DNA of 64,000 nucleotides from Emcibacteraceae bacterium (GTDB lineage: Bacteria; Pseudomonadota; Alphaproteobacteria; Sphingomonadales; Emcibacteraceae). Below are positions 33,927 through 42,669 of this stretch, in pieces (positions within the stretch are counted from its first letter, which is position 1; the number at the start of each line of letters is the position of its first letter). The stretch lies in contig JAJFIR010000053.1 in the NCBI GenBank assembly GCA_021774795.1, positions 372,001 through 436,000 on the forward strand. The letters are read 5' to 3'. Below the pieces are notes generated by a model. The model worked only from the letters and a program-made list of their open reading frames with translations. It had not been told where the DNA came from and did no database searches. The translations under genes and the position numbers were made by a program.

Positions 33927-33933
33927 GGAAACT

Positions 33934-34764
33934 TTATGCAAGGGGAAGTTTTTTAAATGCCTCTACCTGGCGTGTGATAGCCCGTTCGGTTGGCAATCTT
34001 TCGATGCTAGATGCACCGAAGAAACCATTAATGCCGGGCATCCGTGAAAGAGCTTCTGCTACTGCATCTGGCTCGTCCAATGGGCCGCCATGACAAATAA
34101 CGATAATATCTTTATTTATGCTGCGTCCTGCTTCAGCAATTTTCATCACTTTTTCAATTGTTTCATCCAAACTATATGCAACAGCAGCGCCGATGCTACC
34201 TGCGGTCGTTAATCCGACATGGGCCACCAATTGGTCTGCACCGGCTTTTGCCATATCAATTGCTTCTTGCTCAGTAAATACATATGGAGACGTAAATAAA
34301 TCGATTTCATGAGCCAGACGGATCATTTCAACCTCTTTATCAAATCCCATTCCTGTACCTTCAAGATTGTCCCTAAAATTTCCATCAATAAGGCCAACTG
34401 TAGGGAAATTCTGCACACCTGAAAACCCCGCTTCTTTTAGCTGTCTAAGAAACACGAGCATCAAACGAAAGGGGTCCGTGCCGCATACTCCCGCCAAAAC
34501 CGGTATGTCATTTACTACGGGCAGAACTTCAGCCGCCATTTCCATAACGATGCCATTGGCATCACCAAAGGGCATATATCCTGAAAGCGAACCACGGCCA
34601 GCCATACGGTAACGACCCGAATTATAGATAATCAACAAATCTGCGCCACCGGCCTCTGCAAATTTTGCCGAAATACCGGTTCCTGCACCACAGCCTACAA
34701 TAGGGATGCCCTGCGAAATTTGCTTATGCAATCTTTCCAGCATTTCTTTGCGTGATAAAGCCAT
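33934..34764 (-). CDS. Phosphoenolpyruvate hydrolase-like TIM-barrel protein
   Basis: A 276-residue protein of the family annotated as PEP hydrolase-like or TIM-barrel signal transduction protein (PF09370). Recognisable segments are GIPIVGCGAGTGISAKFAEA, YNSGRYRMAGRGSLSG, PVLAGVCGTDPFR and HVGLTTAGSIGA. Relatives often occur with, or fused to, a Tm-1-like (UPF0261) partner, which is absent here. It lies between the LigB2-UbiD unit and a LysR gene, without an obvious operator of the repeated type upstream. The chemical function in bacteria is not firmly known; a C-C lyase or hydrolase acting on a small keto acid is possible. Confidence 0.82.
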   Translation of the reverse strand: MALSRKEMLERLHKQISQGIPIVGCGAGTGISAKFAEAGGADLLIIYNSGRYRMAGRGSLSGYMPFGDANGIVMEMAAEVLPVVNDIPVLAGVCGTDPFRLMLVFLRQLKEAGFSGVQNFPTVGLIDGNFRDNLEGTGMGFDKEVEMIRLAHEIDLFTSPYVFTEQEAIDMAKAGADQLVAHVGLTTAGSIGAAVAYSLDETIEKVMKIAEAGRSINKDIIVICHGGPLDEPDAVAEALSRMPGINGFFGASSIERLPTERAITRQVEAFKKLPLA

Positions 34765-34888
34765 TATGGTTCCTCTTATTTATAAATTTCTTATAGAAAA
34801 TGTCATATATTAAAATACTATCTTCGGCAATAGCGACATCGGCGTTAAATTTTTGACCTGTTAAAGTTTATACTGTTGTACGATCAGC

Positions 34889-35785
34889 CTATTGCTCATC
34901 CAATGTTTGCGAAGTAAGCCATTCTTTTAAAGCATTCACAGGTGAGTAATTTACATGGGATTTTGGGGTCATCAAGTAATATCCTGCACTGTTTTCAAGA
35001 GGCAGATCTATTAAGATTTCGAGTTCACCTCGTTCTAATTCAGATTGAATAAGAAAATGAGGAAGCATAGCAACGCCGAGGCCTGCGACTGCGGCTTGGG
35101 TCAACATAGAAAACTGCTCTAGTACCATACCCTTGTCTGTCGGTGGAGCAAGATTGTTTTGGGTAAACCATTCTTTCCACGCGTTAGGTCTTGTTTCCAG
35201 ATGAAGTAGTGGCACGTTTGTTAGTTCTGTTGCTTTTCTTGTTACATGCTCACCAATCAGTAATGGGGACGCCACAGGGACGGCTTCTTCAGACATAAGA
35301 AACGTTCCTTCTGTATCTGGCCAGTCAGGATAGCCGAAATGAATGGCCGCATGCAGATTTTCGTTATTAAAATCGAAAGCTGATAGTTTACTGGTAAAAT
35401 TTACAGTGACCTGAGGATTTTTCTTAAGAAAGTCGGGAAATCTGGGCATTAACCAACGCATGCCAAATGTAGGAAGGATCGCCAAATTTAAGGTCTTGCC
35501 TTGCGTATCGCTCATCGCGTTGAGGGAGGCATTTCTTACAGTTCTAAGTGCTACAGATACTTCTTTAGCGTAAACCTCGCCAGTTTCGGTGAGCTTGATC
35601 GATTTTTTTATTCTTTTAAAAAGAGCCACGCCCAACTGATTTTCAAGAGCACTAACCTGCCTGCTAATCGCTCCTTGAGTTAAGTTTAATTCCTGCGCGG
35701 CGGCAGTAAAACTACCGTTTCGCGTGGCGGCATCAAAAGCCAATAACATACTGGTGCTGGGGATGAGGCGTCTTTGGCCGAGCAA
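34889..35785 (-). CDS. LysR-family transcriptional regulator (GcvA-like), divergent from the aminomutase operon
   Basis: A 298-residue LysR regulator. The N-terminal helix-turn-helix is in LLAFDAATRNGSFTAAAQEL through LTQGAISRQVSALENQLGV; the effector domain follows from about residue 90. The start appears to be a TTG at 35785; a later in-frame ATG (in SMLLAF) would cut off little. It is transcribed away from the KamA operon, and the 174-base gap has a 14-base inverted repeat (35800-35912), the usual arrangement for a LysR protein controlling its divergent neighbour. The effector is expected to be a substrate or intermediate of the amino acid route. Confidence 0.92.
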   Translation of the reverse strand: MLGQRRLIPSTSMLLAFDAATRNGSFTAAAQELNLTQGAISRQVSALENQLGVALFKRIKKSIKLTETGEVYAKEVSVALRTVRNASLNAMSDTQGKTLNLAILPTFGMRWLMPRFPDFLKKNPQVTVNFTSKLSAFDFNNENLHAAIHFGYPDWPDTEGTFLMSEEAVPVASPLLIGEHVTRKATELTNVPLLHLETRPNAWKEWFTQNNLAPPTDKGMVLEQFSMLTQAAVAGLGVAMLPHFLIQSELERGELEILIDLPLENSAGYYLMTPKSHVNYSPVNALKEWLTSQTLDEQ

Positions 35786-35799
35786 TTTATTTCCAATTC

Positions 35800-35912
35800 A
35801 TTACCAAAACTCATTAATTTGTGAATAAGAATGAGTTGTTTTACTGGGTATATTTATATATTTTAAGGGAAATTTGAAAATAATGCAATATTTTAAGGTG
35901 AGTTTTGGTAAT
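35800..35912. promoter_or_regulatory. Inverted-repeat control region between lysR and the aminomutase operon
   Basis: ATTACCAAAACTCA at 35800-35813 is repeated as its exact reverse complement, TGAGTTTTGGTAAT, at 35899-35912. A shorter inverted element AATGAGTT (35830-35837) pairs with AACTCATT (35809-35816). The pattern of separated dyads fits binding of a LysR tetramer with DNA bending over the promoters of both divergent genes. Confidence 0.6.
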
Positions 35913-35959
35913 AATTATTCTCAAGAACTATTAAATTTTAGCCATTGAAGGGCAATATT

Positions 35960-37372
35960 ATGAACGTACAAAAGCCGATTAGAAAGAAATACGAACCAAG
36001 TGACTGCGAAAGTGAATTTCTGGCGAAAGTTGAAAACGCCAAATATGACCGACAAATAGTTGCGGGTCTTCAAAAATTTATTGATGGCAAAGTCGATGAT
36101 GATATGAAAGATTTTTATAGCCGAGAAGAGATAGATGCTATTTCAGCGTTAAAAGGCACGAACCGTGATCTTGAAGCGCGAATGCCGGTTAAAATCACCC
36201 GTCATTATTTCGACCGTGCTCGTCATAGTGCACCAATTAGAACGTTGATCAAAGCCAGCCCGAATGAAACGTTTGACCTTGATGGTTCGGAAGACCCAGG
36301 GAAACAAATGAGCTATAGTCCTGTTGAAGGACTTATTCATAAATATGAGCTTGGCTTGATTTATGTGGCGTCTACTTGTTCCGCTCATTGTAGGTTCTGC
36401 TACCGCGAAGAGCTTATAGCGAAAAAAGAGATTGTTCGTGAAGATGGTTCTATCCAGGCCAAAGGCCTTGCTCAAATCGCTGAACTAACTGAATATATTC
36501 GCGAACATAATGAAATCGTTGAAGCAAACGGTGGCCATCATCCGGAAACGGGCCGCGAAAGACTTCGTGAGATTCTTATGTCCGGTGGTGATCCAATGGT
36601 TCTTGCCAATAAGGGTATAGCGTCATGGTGGGCTGCCCTGTCTGAAGCCGGCATCGAAAGTATTCGTTTGGGTACTAAGGAACTTGCGTTTTTTCCGGAC
36701 CGTTTTGATGATAGTTTCTTTAAAATGGTTGATGATTTTCATGAAGCATATCCGGAAACAAAAATTCGTTTCATGATTCACTTTAATCACCCGGATGAGT
36801 TTTTAGAAAAAGACGAAGACGGTAACTTTATTGATCTACCGGGCGGTGGCCTTAAATGGGTGGCCAGCACAAAACGCGCGGTTGCGCAATTTGGTAAACG
36901 CAACTGGATCACCGTTGATAATCAATCGCCGATTATTAAAAATATTAATAACGATTCTGATGCGCTGCGTATTATGCAACGTGAACTACGCCGCAACAAA
37001 GTTGAAAATCATTATTTCTTTTGCGGCCGTGATATTGTTGGCCATAAAGCCTTTAACGTTTCGATTGAAGAAGCGTGGAATATTCTCAATACTTCGCAAC
37101 GCGGTCTTTCCGGTGTAGAAGCACATGCACGTTTATCCATTACCCATTATTACGGTAAAACAGAAGTAGTCGCCGTAACCAATGAGCCAATGGAAGGGGT
37201 GAAAGGCGGTGAAAATGGTGTGGTTATCTTTAAACTTCTTCGTTCCGCAGAAGATGCACCAAAAAAAGGACATACCGCGATTGTTGGCCGTAACCCGGAT
37301 GCGATTTGGTTTGACGGATATAAAGATCGTGTGATTTATGATGAAGCAGGTTTATTCAGTATCAAAGCTTAA
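35960..37372 (+). CDS. KamA-type radical SAM/PLP 2,3-aminomutase
   Basis: A 470-residue member of the lysine 2,3-aminomutase family, which moves an alpha-amino group to the beta carbon using S-adenosylmethionine, a [4Fe-4S] cluster and PLP. The radical SAM cysteines are Cys140, Cys144 and Cys147 (CSAHCRFC). LMSGGDPM and the HFNHPDE segment match KamA. The PLP lysine is probably Lys400 in HYYGKTEV. The protein has inserts relative to clostridial lysine aminomutase, so lysine specificity cannot be assumed. The ATG at 35960 follows AAGGG; an upstream TTG is less likely. It heads an operon with CoA-transferase, aminotransferase and thiolase genes, which suggests a catabolic, not biosynthetic, role. 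2-Aminoadipate, glutamate or lysine are candidate substrates. Confidence 0.88.
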   Translation: MNVQKPIRKKYEPSDCESEFLAKVENAKYDRQIVAGLQKFIDGKVDDDMKDFYSREEIDAISALKGTNRDLEARMPVKITRHYFDRARHSAPIRTLIKASPNETFDLDGSEDPGKQMSYSPVEGLIHKYELGLIYVASTCSAHCRFCYREELIAKKEIVREDGSIQAKGLAQIAELTEYIREHNEIVEANGGHHPETGRERLREILMSGGDPMVLANKGIASWWAALSEAGIESIRLGTKELAFFPDRFDDSFFKMVDDFHEAYPETKIRFMIHFNHPDEFLEKDEDGNFIDLPGGGLKWVASTKRAVAQFGKRNWITVDNQSPIIKNINNDSDALRIMQRELRRNKVENHYFFCGRDIVGHKAFNVSIEEAWNILNTSQRGLSGVEAHARLSITHYYGKTEVVAVTNEPMEGVKGGENGVVIFKLLRSAEDAPKKGHTAIVGRNPDAIWFDGYKDRVIYDEAGLFSIKA

Positions 37373-37391
37373 ATCATAAGGATCCAAATTT

Positions 37392-38102
37392 ATGATCAAT
37401 AAAAAAGTGAACTCTGTTCATGATGCGGTGGCAAATATTAAAGATGGTGCCACCGTCATGATTGGCGGGTTCGGTGAGGCGGGAAGCCCTATCGAACTTA
37501 TTCATGCGCTGATCGATCATGGCGCAAAGGGCCTAACCGTTGTTAATAATAATACGGGCTCCGGGCATGTCGGTTTAGCGGCCCTTATCGAGAACAAACG
37601 TGTTGCTAAAATGATTTGTTCTTTTCCTCGAACGGCAAATTCAACGGTTTTCCCAGAGCTTTATAAAAAAGGCGAACTTGAACTTGAACTTGTCCCGCAA
37701 GGAACACTAGCTGAACGCATTCGTGCCGGTGGCGCAGGTGTGCCGGCGTTTTATACGGCGACATCTGTTGGAACATCGCTTGCTGACGGAAAAGAAATGC
37801 GCAATATTGATGGCCGTGATTATGTGCTTGAATATGGCTTAAAAGCGGACTTTGCGCTGATTAAGTGTTTGAAAGCGGATCGTTACGGCAACCTTGTTTA
37901 TAATAAAACAGCCCGAAATTTTGCGCCAATTATGGCGATGGCGGCGGATACAACTATCGTACAAACGAAACAGTTTGTTGAAGCGGGTGATATCGATCCG
38001 GAAGCTGTTGTCACCCCCGGTATCTTTGTTGATCAGATAATCACGGTTGCTAATCCCTTACTCGAATCTGAACTTGTTAATGCCGGGGAGGTGTACCCAT
38101 GA
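37392..38102 (+). CDS. pcaI: 3-Oxoadipate CoA-transferase subunit A
   Basis: The 236-residue alpha subunit of a succinyl-CoA:3-oxoacid CoA-transferase. Segments MIGGFGEAGSPIELI, CSFPRTANSTVF, VPQGTLAERIRAGGAG and KTARNFAPIMAMAA follow the PcaI pattern closely (as against ScoA/AtoD), so 3-oxoadipate is the likely acceptor. It overlaps subunit B by four bases (ATGA), giving coupled translation. In this operon it would activate the keto acid made by the aminomutase and aminotransferase; it could also take 3-oxoadipate from maleylacetate reductase. Confidence 0.9.
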   Translation: MINKKVNSVHDAVANIKDGATVMIGGFGEAGSPIELIHALIDHGAKGLTVVNNNTGSGHVGLAALIENKRVAKMICSFPRTANSTVFPELYKKGELELELVPQGTLAERIRAGGAGVPAFYTATSVGTSLADGKEMRNIDGRDYVLEYGLKADFALIKCLKADRYGNLVYNKTARNFAPIMAMAADTTIVQTKQFVEAGDIDPEAVVTPGIFVDQIITVANPLLESELVNAGEVYP

Positions 38103-38752
38103 GCGACGCTGATCAAATTGGTTGGAACCGTGAGCAAATGGCCGAACGCGCGGCGCAAGATATCCCCAATGGTGCTTACGTAAATTTAGGTATTGGCATT
38201 CCTGAAAAAGTAGTTCGTTATGTGCCGGATGGCCGCGAGGTTATATATCATACGGAAAATGGCTTGCTTGGCATGGGCGATGCGCCAGAAGAAGGACAAG
38301 AAGACCCGGAGCTAATTAATGCCGGTAAGAAATTGGTTACCACCATACAGGGTGCTGCTTATTTTCACCATGCAGATAGCTTTTCAATGATCCGCGGCAG
38401 TCATATTGATATATGCGTACTCGGTGCCATGCAGGTTGCTGAAAATGGTGATCTTGCCAATTGGTCAACGGGTAATCCTGATGCGATTCCGGCCGTTGGT
38501 GGAGCGATGGATTTGGTTGCAGGTGTCAAAACCATAAATGTAATTACGCAACATTGCACGAACAAAGGATATCCAAAACTTGTATCCGAATGCACATTTC
38601 CTTTAACTGGAGCGGGTGTTGTAAGCCGCATTTATACTGATCTAGCAGTGATCGATGTGGCGCCGGAGGGATTTAAGCTCGTTGAACTGGCACCCGGCGT
38701 TGATTTCGACTATGTGCAGGAAAGAACCGGCTGCAACCTTATTGCGGCATAA
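38099..38752 (+). CDS. pcaJ: 3-Oxoadipate CoA-transferase subunit B
   Basis: The 217-residue beta subunit. It contains the catalytic glutamate in TENGLLGMG, NLGIGIPEKVV near the start, the FHHADSFSMIRG segment and SECTFPLTGAGVVSRIYTDLAV, all as in PcaJ. With subunit A it transfers CoA from succinyl-CoA to a 3-oxo acid. Fourteen bases separate its stop from the aminotransferase start. Confidence 0.9.
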   Translation: MSDADQIGWNREQMAERAAQDIPNGAYVNLGIGIPEKVVRYVPDGREVIYHTENGLLGMGDAPEEGQEDPELINAGKKLVTTIQGAAYFHHADSFSMIRGSHIDICVLGAMQVAENGDLANWSTGNPDAIPAVGGAMDLVAGVKTINVITQHCTNKGYPKLVSECTFPLTGAGVVSRIYTDLAVIDVAPEGFKLVELAPGVDFDYVQERTGCNLIAA

Positions 38753-38765
38753 AAGGATTAATAAC

Positions 38766-40073
38766 ATGTCTAGAAGTTCAGAATTATATGAACGTGGTCT
38801 TAAAGTTATGCCGGGTGGTTGCAGCCGAAACACGATATTGCGTAAGCCCCATCCATTATATGTGGAAAAGGGCGAAGGATGTTATGTAACAGACATCGAA
38901 GGTGTGAAGCGTGTCGATTTTGCCAATAACATGTGTTCGCTTATTCACGGTCACGCACACCCGCAAGTCACGGCAGTGGTGAGCGAACAACTTGCCAAAG
39001 GAACTGCGTTTACGATCGGCACCGAAATAGAAGTTGAATTTGCGGAACATATTGTTAATCGCAGTCCCGGTTTTGAAAAAATGCGATTTGTGAATTCAGG
39101 CACAGAGGCGGTGATGAGCTGCGTAAAAGCGTCGCGTGCATTCACGGGTCGATCAAAAATAGCCAAAGTCGAAGGGGCTTACCATGGTCTTTACGATTAT
39201 GCAGAAGTTAGCCAAACGTCAAAACCTGAAAATTGGGGTGACGCTGATAATCCAAATAGTGTGCCTGTTGCTTACGGTACACCAAAAGCAGCACTTGAAG
39301 ATGTTGTGATTATTCCTTTTAACCAACCAGAACACGCTCTTAAAATTTTGGAAGAAAATGCGGATGATATTGCCTGCGTTCTTCTTGATGTGATGCCGCA
39401 CCGCGTGGGATTGATCACAGCTGATGATGCGTTTATCCAAACCATTTATAATTGGACACGCAAAAATCAAAGTCTTCTTGTTTTTGATGAAGTAATTACG
39501 TTCCGTTCGCGCTACGGCGGTGCACAAGAATGGTATGAGGGCATTACCCCTGACTTAACCGCGATGGGTAAGATGATTGGTGGAGGTTTTCCGGTTGGGG
39601 CTCTTGCGGGTCGCGCCGATGTAATGGATGTTATGGACCCGTTAGCGAGTAAGGTACTTTTCCCGCATTCAGGGACGTTTTCTGCTAATCCGATTACAAT
39701 GGCCGCTGGTCTTGTTTCTATGAAGATGTTTGATAATAATGCCGTTCTTCGGCTTAATAAACTCGCGGATTATGCCCGTAATTCAATCAAAGAAGCAATA
39801 AAATTAGCTGATGTTCCGGCATGCGTAACGGGTGCAGGTTCAATGTTTCGTATTCATATGAAAGAGACGCCACCGATAAGTTACCGCGATGGTTTTGTAA
39901 CGCTCGAGCAATCCGCGCTGACAAAAACGTTGTTGGATCATTTGTTAGATGATGGCATTATGATGATCAATACTTGTTCCGGTGTGCTGTCAACTGTTAT
40001 GGCAGAAAAAGAAATTGATCGTTTGACAAATGCTGTTTTGAACGGTTTAAAGAAAATGAAAAATCAATTTTAG
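38766..40073 (+). CDS. Class III PLP aminotransferase (beta-amino acid/GSA-aminotransferase-like)
   Basis: A 435-residue fold-type I PLP enzyme of the glutamate-1-semialdehyde/beta-phenylalanine aminotransferase group. Visible are VNSGTEAVMSCVKASRA (residues 109-125), the PLP-nitrogen Asp241 in LLVFDEVITFRS, Lys269 in AMGKMIGGGFPVGA, and SGTFSANPITMAAG. The ATG at 38766 is preferred: a longer frame exists upstream but only inside pcaJ. Its place between CoA-transferase and thiolase genes, after a 2,3-aminomutase, argues for a transaminase that converts a beta-amino acid to a beta-keto acid, as beta-phenylalanine aminotransferase does. It is not likely to be HemL, which has a different context. 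Confidence 0.85.
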   Translation: MSRSSELYERGLKVMPGGCSRNTILRKPHPLYVEKGEGCYVTDIEGVKRVDFANNMCSLIHGHAHPQVTAVVSEQLAKGTAFTIGTEIEVEFAEHIVNRSPGFEKMRFVNSGTEAVMSCVKASRAFTGRSKIAKVEGAYHGLYDYAEVSQTSKPENWGDADNPNSVPVAYGTPKAALEDVVIIPFNQPEHALKILEENADDIACVLLDVMPHRVGLITADDAFIQTIYNWTRKNQSLLVFDEVITFRSRYGGAQEWYEGITPDLTAMGKMIGGGFPVGALAGRADVMDVMDPLASKVLFPHSGTFSANPITMAAGLVSMKMFDNNAVLRLNKLADYARNSIKEAIKLADVPACVTGAGSMFRIHMKETPPISYRDGFVTLEQSALTKTLLDHLLDDGIMMINTCSGVLSTVMAEKEIDRLTNAVLNGLKKMKNQF

Positions 40074-40083
40074 AGGTTAAAAT

Positions 40084-41283
40084 ATGAAAGACGTTTTTAT
40101 TTGTGATGCAATACGTACACCCATCGGCCGTTATGGAGGTGGACTTGCGGCGGTACGTGCAGATGATCTTGGTGCTGTTCCGATTGTAGCATTGATGGAA
40201 AGAAATAAAAATGTCGACTGGGCCGCTGTAAACGATTTAACATATGGCTGTGCGAACCAGGCGGGGGAAGATAACCGAAATGTGGGCCGCATGTCTGCGC
40301 TTCTTGCAGGATTACCGCAAGAAGTGGCCGCATCGACAGTAAACCGTCTGTGTGGTTCAGGACTTAATGCCATTGGTATATCTGCAAATGCGATTATGGT
40401 TGGTGAAGCAGAACTCTGCGTAGCAGGCGGTGTTGAAAGTATGTCGCGCGCGCCATTTGTTGTTGGTAAGTCGAATAATGCTTATGACCGCGGCCAGAAG
40501 ATGTACGACACGACAATGGGGTGGCGTTTTATCAATAAAAAACTCGAAAAAGAATATGGTACTGATACTATGCCGCAAACTGCTGAAAATCTGGCCGAAG
40601 AATTAAATATCAGCCGTGAAGATCAGGATAAGTTTGCTTATTGGAGCCAGAATAAGGCATCCGCTGCAATAGAAGCAGGGTACACGGCGAATGAAATAAC
40701 TGCGGTAACAGTGCCGCAGAGACGTATGGACGCTATTATCATTGATAAAGATGAACATCCACGTCAAACAAACCTGGGCAAAATGGCTACGCTTCGGCCT
40801 ATATTCGAAGGTGGAACCATTACGGCAGGAAATGCGTCGGGTATAAATGATGGTGCGGCAGCAACGCTTATTGCTTCAGAGAGTGCAGCGACAAAACATG
40901 GACTTGCACCGCGCGCCCGAATTCTGGGTATGGCGGTTGCCGGCGTACCGCCACGTACGATGGGGATTGGACCGGTTCCTGCCACTCAAAAGCTCCTTGC
41001 CCGACTTAATTTTTCGCTAGATGATATTGATGTTCTGGAACTGAACGAAGCTTTCGCGTCGCAGGTTCTTGCATGTACTCGCATGTTGAATATCGCAGAT
41101 GATGATCCACGTATTAATCCACAAGGTGGTGCCATAGCGTTCGGTCATCCCCTAGGAATGAGTGGAGCGCGGCTTATCACAACAGCGGTTAATCAGCTGG
41201 AACGTACAAACAAAAAACGCGCCCTTTGCACAATGTGTGTTGGTGTCGGTCAGGGTATTGCTATGGTGATTGAAAGAGTTTAA
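40084..41283 (+). CDS. pcaF: 3-Oxoadipyl-CoA thiolase
   Basis: A 399-residue type I thiolase. The nucleophile is Cys90 ([10 protein letters not shown]), the second-site His355 in [10 protein letters not shown] and Cys385 in [39 protein letters not shown] and ESMSRAPFV with the TMGWRFIN segment follow PcaF rather than acetoacetyl-CoA thiolases. It would split 3-oxoadipyl-CoA into succinyl-CoA and acetyl-CoA and is the last gene of the operon. Confidence 0.9.
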   Translation: MKDVFICDAIRTPIGRYGGGLAAVRADDLGAVPIVALMERNKNVDWAAVNDLTYGCANQAGEDNRNVGRMSALLAGLPQEVAASTVNRLCGSGLNAIGISANAIMVGEAELCVAGGVESMSRAPFVVGKSNNAYDRGQKMYDTTMGWRFINKKLEKEYGTDTMPQTAENLAEELNISREDQDKFAYWSQNKASAAIEAGYTANEITAVTVPQRRMDAIIIDKDEHPRQTNLGKMATLRPIFEGGTITAGNASGINDGAAATLIASESAATKHGLAPRARILGMAVAGVPPRTMGIGPVPATQKLLARLNFSLDDIDVLELNEAFASQVLACTRMLNIADDDPRINPQGGAIAFGHPLGMSGARLITTAVNQLERTNKKRALCTMCVGVGQGIAMVIERV

Positions 41284-41373
41284 GCTTTACAAATGAAGTG
41301 TTGAAAACTAAACCGCTAAAAATATACATCAAATAGCCCTCGCATTCAAGTTTTGCCGTATGTTGCTATAAGG

Positions 41374-41422
41374 TTAATCTTTATAAAGAGATTAAATATT
41401 GGACATAGCGAAAATGCTATGT
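41374..41422. promoter_or_regulatory. Two palindromes upstream of the RND efflux operon
   Basis: TTAATCT (41374-41380) is mirrored by AGATTAA (41389-41395), and ACATAGC (41403-41409) by GCTATGT (41416-41422). Both lie within 95 bases of the membrane fusion protein gene, where a TetR- or MarR-type repressor site is common. No regulator gene for this pump is adjacent. The second could instead form a hairpin in the leader RNA. Confidence 0.4.
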
Positions 41423-41464
41423 TAAAGAATGTATTCACTGAAAACATTGACCTATTAAATAATA

Positions 41465-42616
41465 ATGAAAAAGAAAGATATTGTTTTGTCAAAGCCTATC
41501 TTAATATTCGCCTTGATAATAGTGGCTGCGGCTGCTTCAGCTTGGTATTATATGTCAGGAAGTCCTGCAACTGATGCTCAAATGGGGCAACGGCCTCCTG
41601 CTGGTGTTACGGTTCTGACTTTGAAGTCGGAAATAATAACAAGGGAAGAAGTGTTGCCCGGACGAATAGCGGCATTAAGGCAAGCGGAAATTCGCCCGCA
41701 AGTTGATGGCATTATCACGACACGTCTGTTTGAAGAAGGCTCATTTGTTACACAAGGTCAACCTCTCTATCAAATTGATGACACGCCCTATAATGCTGCT
41801 CTTAATAGTAGAAAAGCGGATTTAAAAAGTGCTGAAGCCGATTTAAAAGCAAAAACGGCACGTGAAGCCCGTTTTCAAGAATTGATAAAAACCAATGCGG
41901 TCAGTGGGCAGGCATATGACGATGTCATTGCTGAACTTGATCAAGCAGAGGCATCAGTCGCGATTGCCAAAGCGGCGGTTGAGGTGGCTGAAGTTGATCT
42001 CGGATATACCAGAGTTTACGCGCCGATAGCCGGGCGCATTGGTAAATCGTCAGTAACTGAAGGCGCATTGGTTACCAGTAATCAATCGGACAGTTTAGCT
42101 GTTATTACGCAATTGGATCCTGTTTTTGTTGATGTTAGCCAACCTGGTGTTGATGCGATGCGCTTACGCACGGAGCTATCGACCAGAGATAATATTCCCG
42201 TAACGGTTATTTTTGACAGGGACGCAAATATTACGCACCCTGAAGTTGGGACACTAAAGTTTTCGGATGTCGTCGTGGATGAAACAACGGGTTCTGTTGG
42301 ACTGCGGGCTCTTATCCCAAATCCACAGCAAACCTTATTACCAGGATTATTTGTTCATGCCCGGATTGATTTAGGTGAACAAGACACTGTTTTGGTTCCG
42401 CAGCGTGCCGCGATTAGAAACGCATCCGGCGGATTGACCGTTTGGACGGTCGACGAAAATAACACAGTTAATATGCGGCCTATTACCGTTAGTGGGCCTT
42501 ATAATGACCAATGGGTGGTGAGTAGTGGCGTTGAGGTTGGCGAAGTAATTGTTATGGAAGGGTTTCAAAAGATAGGCCCCGGTGCAACTGTGGTACCGTC
42601 CGCTTGGACGCCGTAA
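41465..42616 (+). CDS. RND efflux membrane fusion protein (AcrA/MexA type)
   Basis: A 383-residue periplasmic adaptor. An N-terminal hydrophobic segment (PILIFALIIVAAAASAWYY) anchors or exports it. The lipoyl half-motifs are in AALRQAEIRPQVDGIITTRL and RVYAPIAGRIGKSSVTEGALV, with a coiled-coil hairpin of about 70 residues between them, then the beta-barrel domain. It links the inner-membrane pump encoded next to an outer-membrane channel; no TolC-type gene is present here, so a shared channel is likely. Confidence 0.93.
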   Translation: MKKKDIVLSKPILIFALIIVAAAASAWYYMSGSPATDAQMGQRPPAGVTVLTLKSEIITREEVLPGRIAALRQAEIRPQVDGIITTRLFEEGSFVTQGQPLYQIDDTPYNAALNSRKADLKSAEADLKAKTAREARFQELIKTNAVSGQAYDDVIAELDQAEASVAIAKAAVEVAEVDLGYTRVYAPIAGRIGKSSVTEGALVTSNQSDSLAVITQLDPVFVDVSQPGVDAMRLRTELSTRDNIPVTVIFDRDANITHPEVGTLKFSDVVVDETTGSVGLRALIPNPQQTLLPGLFVHARIDLGEQDTVLVPQRAAIRNASGGLTVWTVDENNTVNMRPITVSGPYNDQWVVSSGVEVGEVIVMEGFQKIGPGATVVPSAWTP

Positions 42617-42669
42617 CTGTAATAAAACTGGTAAAATATTAAAACGCTTTCGCGTAATAGGATAGGATT

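Noticed and set aside
38655-38765. N-terminal extension of the aminotransferase into pcaJ
   Set aside because: The extra 37 codons lie inside pcaJ in another frame; the ATG at 38766 matches the family start (MSRSSELYERG) and has AGGA upstream.
38766-40073. Assignment as glutamate-1-semialdehyde 2,1-aminomutase (hemL)
   Set aside because: The family resemblance is real, but the operon of aminomutase, CoA-transferase and thiolase does not fit tetrapyrrole synthesis, and the enzyme aligns as well with beta-amino acid aminotransferases.
41353-41574. 73-codon frame before the fusion protein gene
   Set aside because: It overlaps the fusion protein gene in another frame and crosses both palindromes; no ribosome site.
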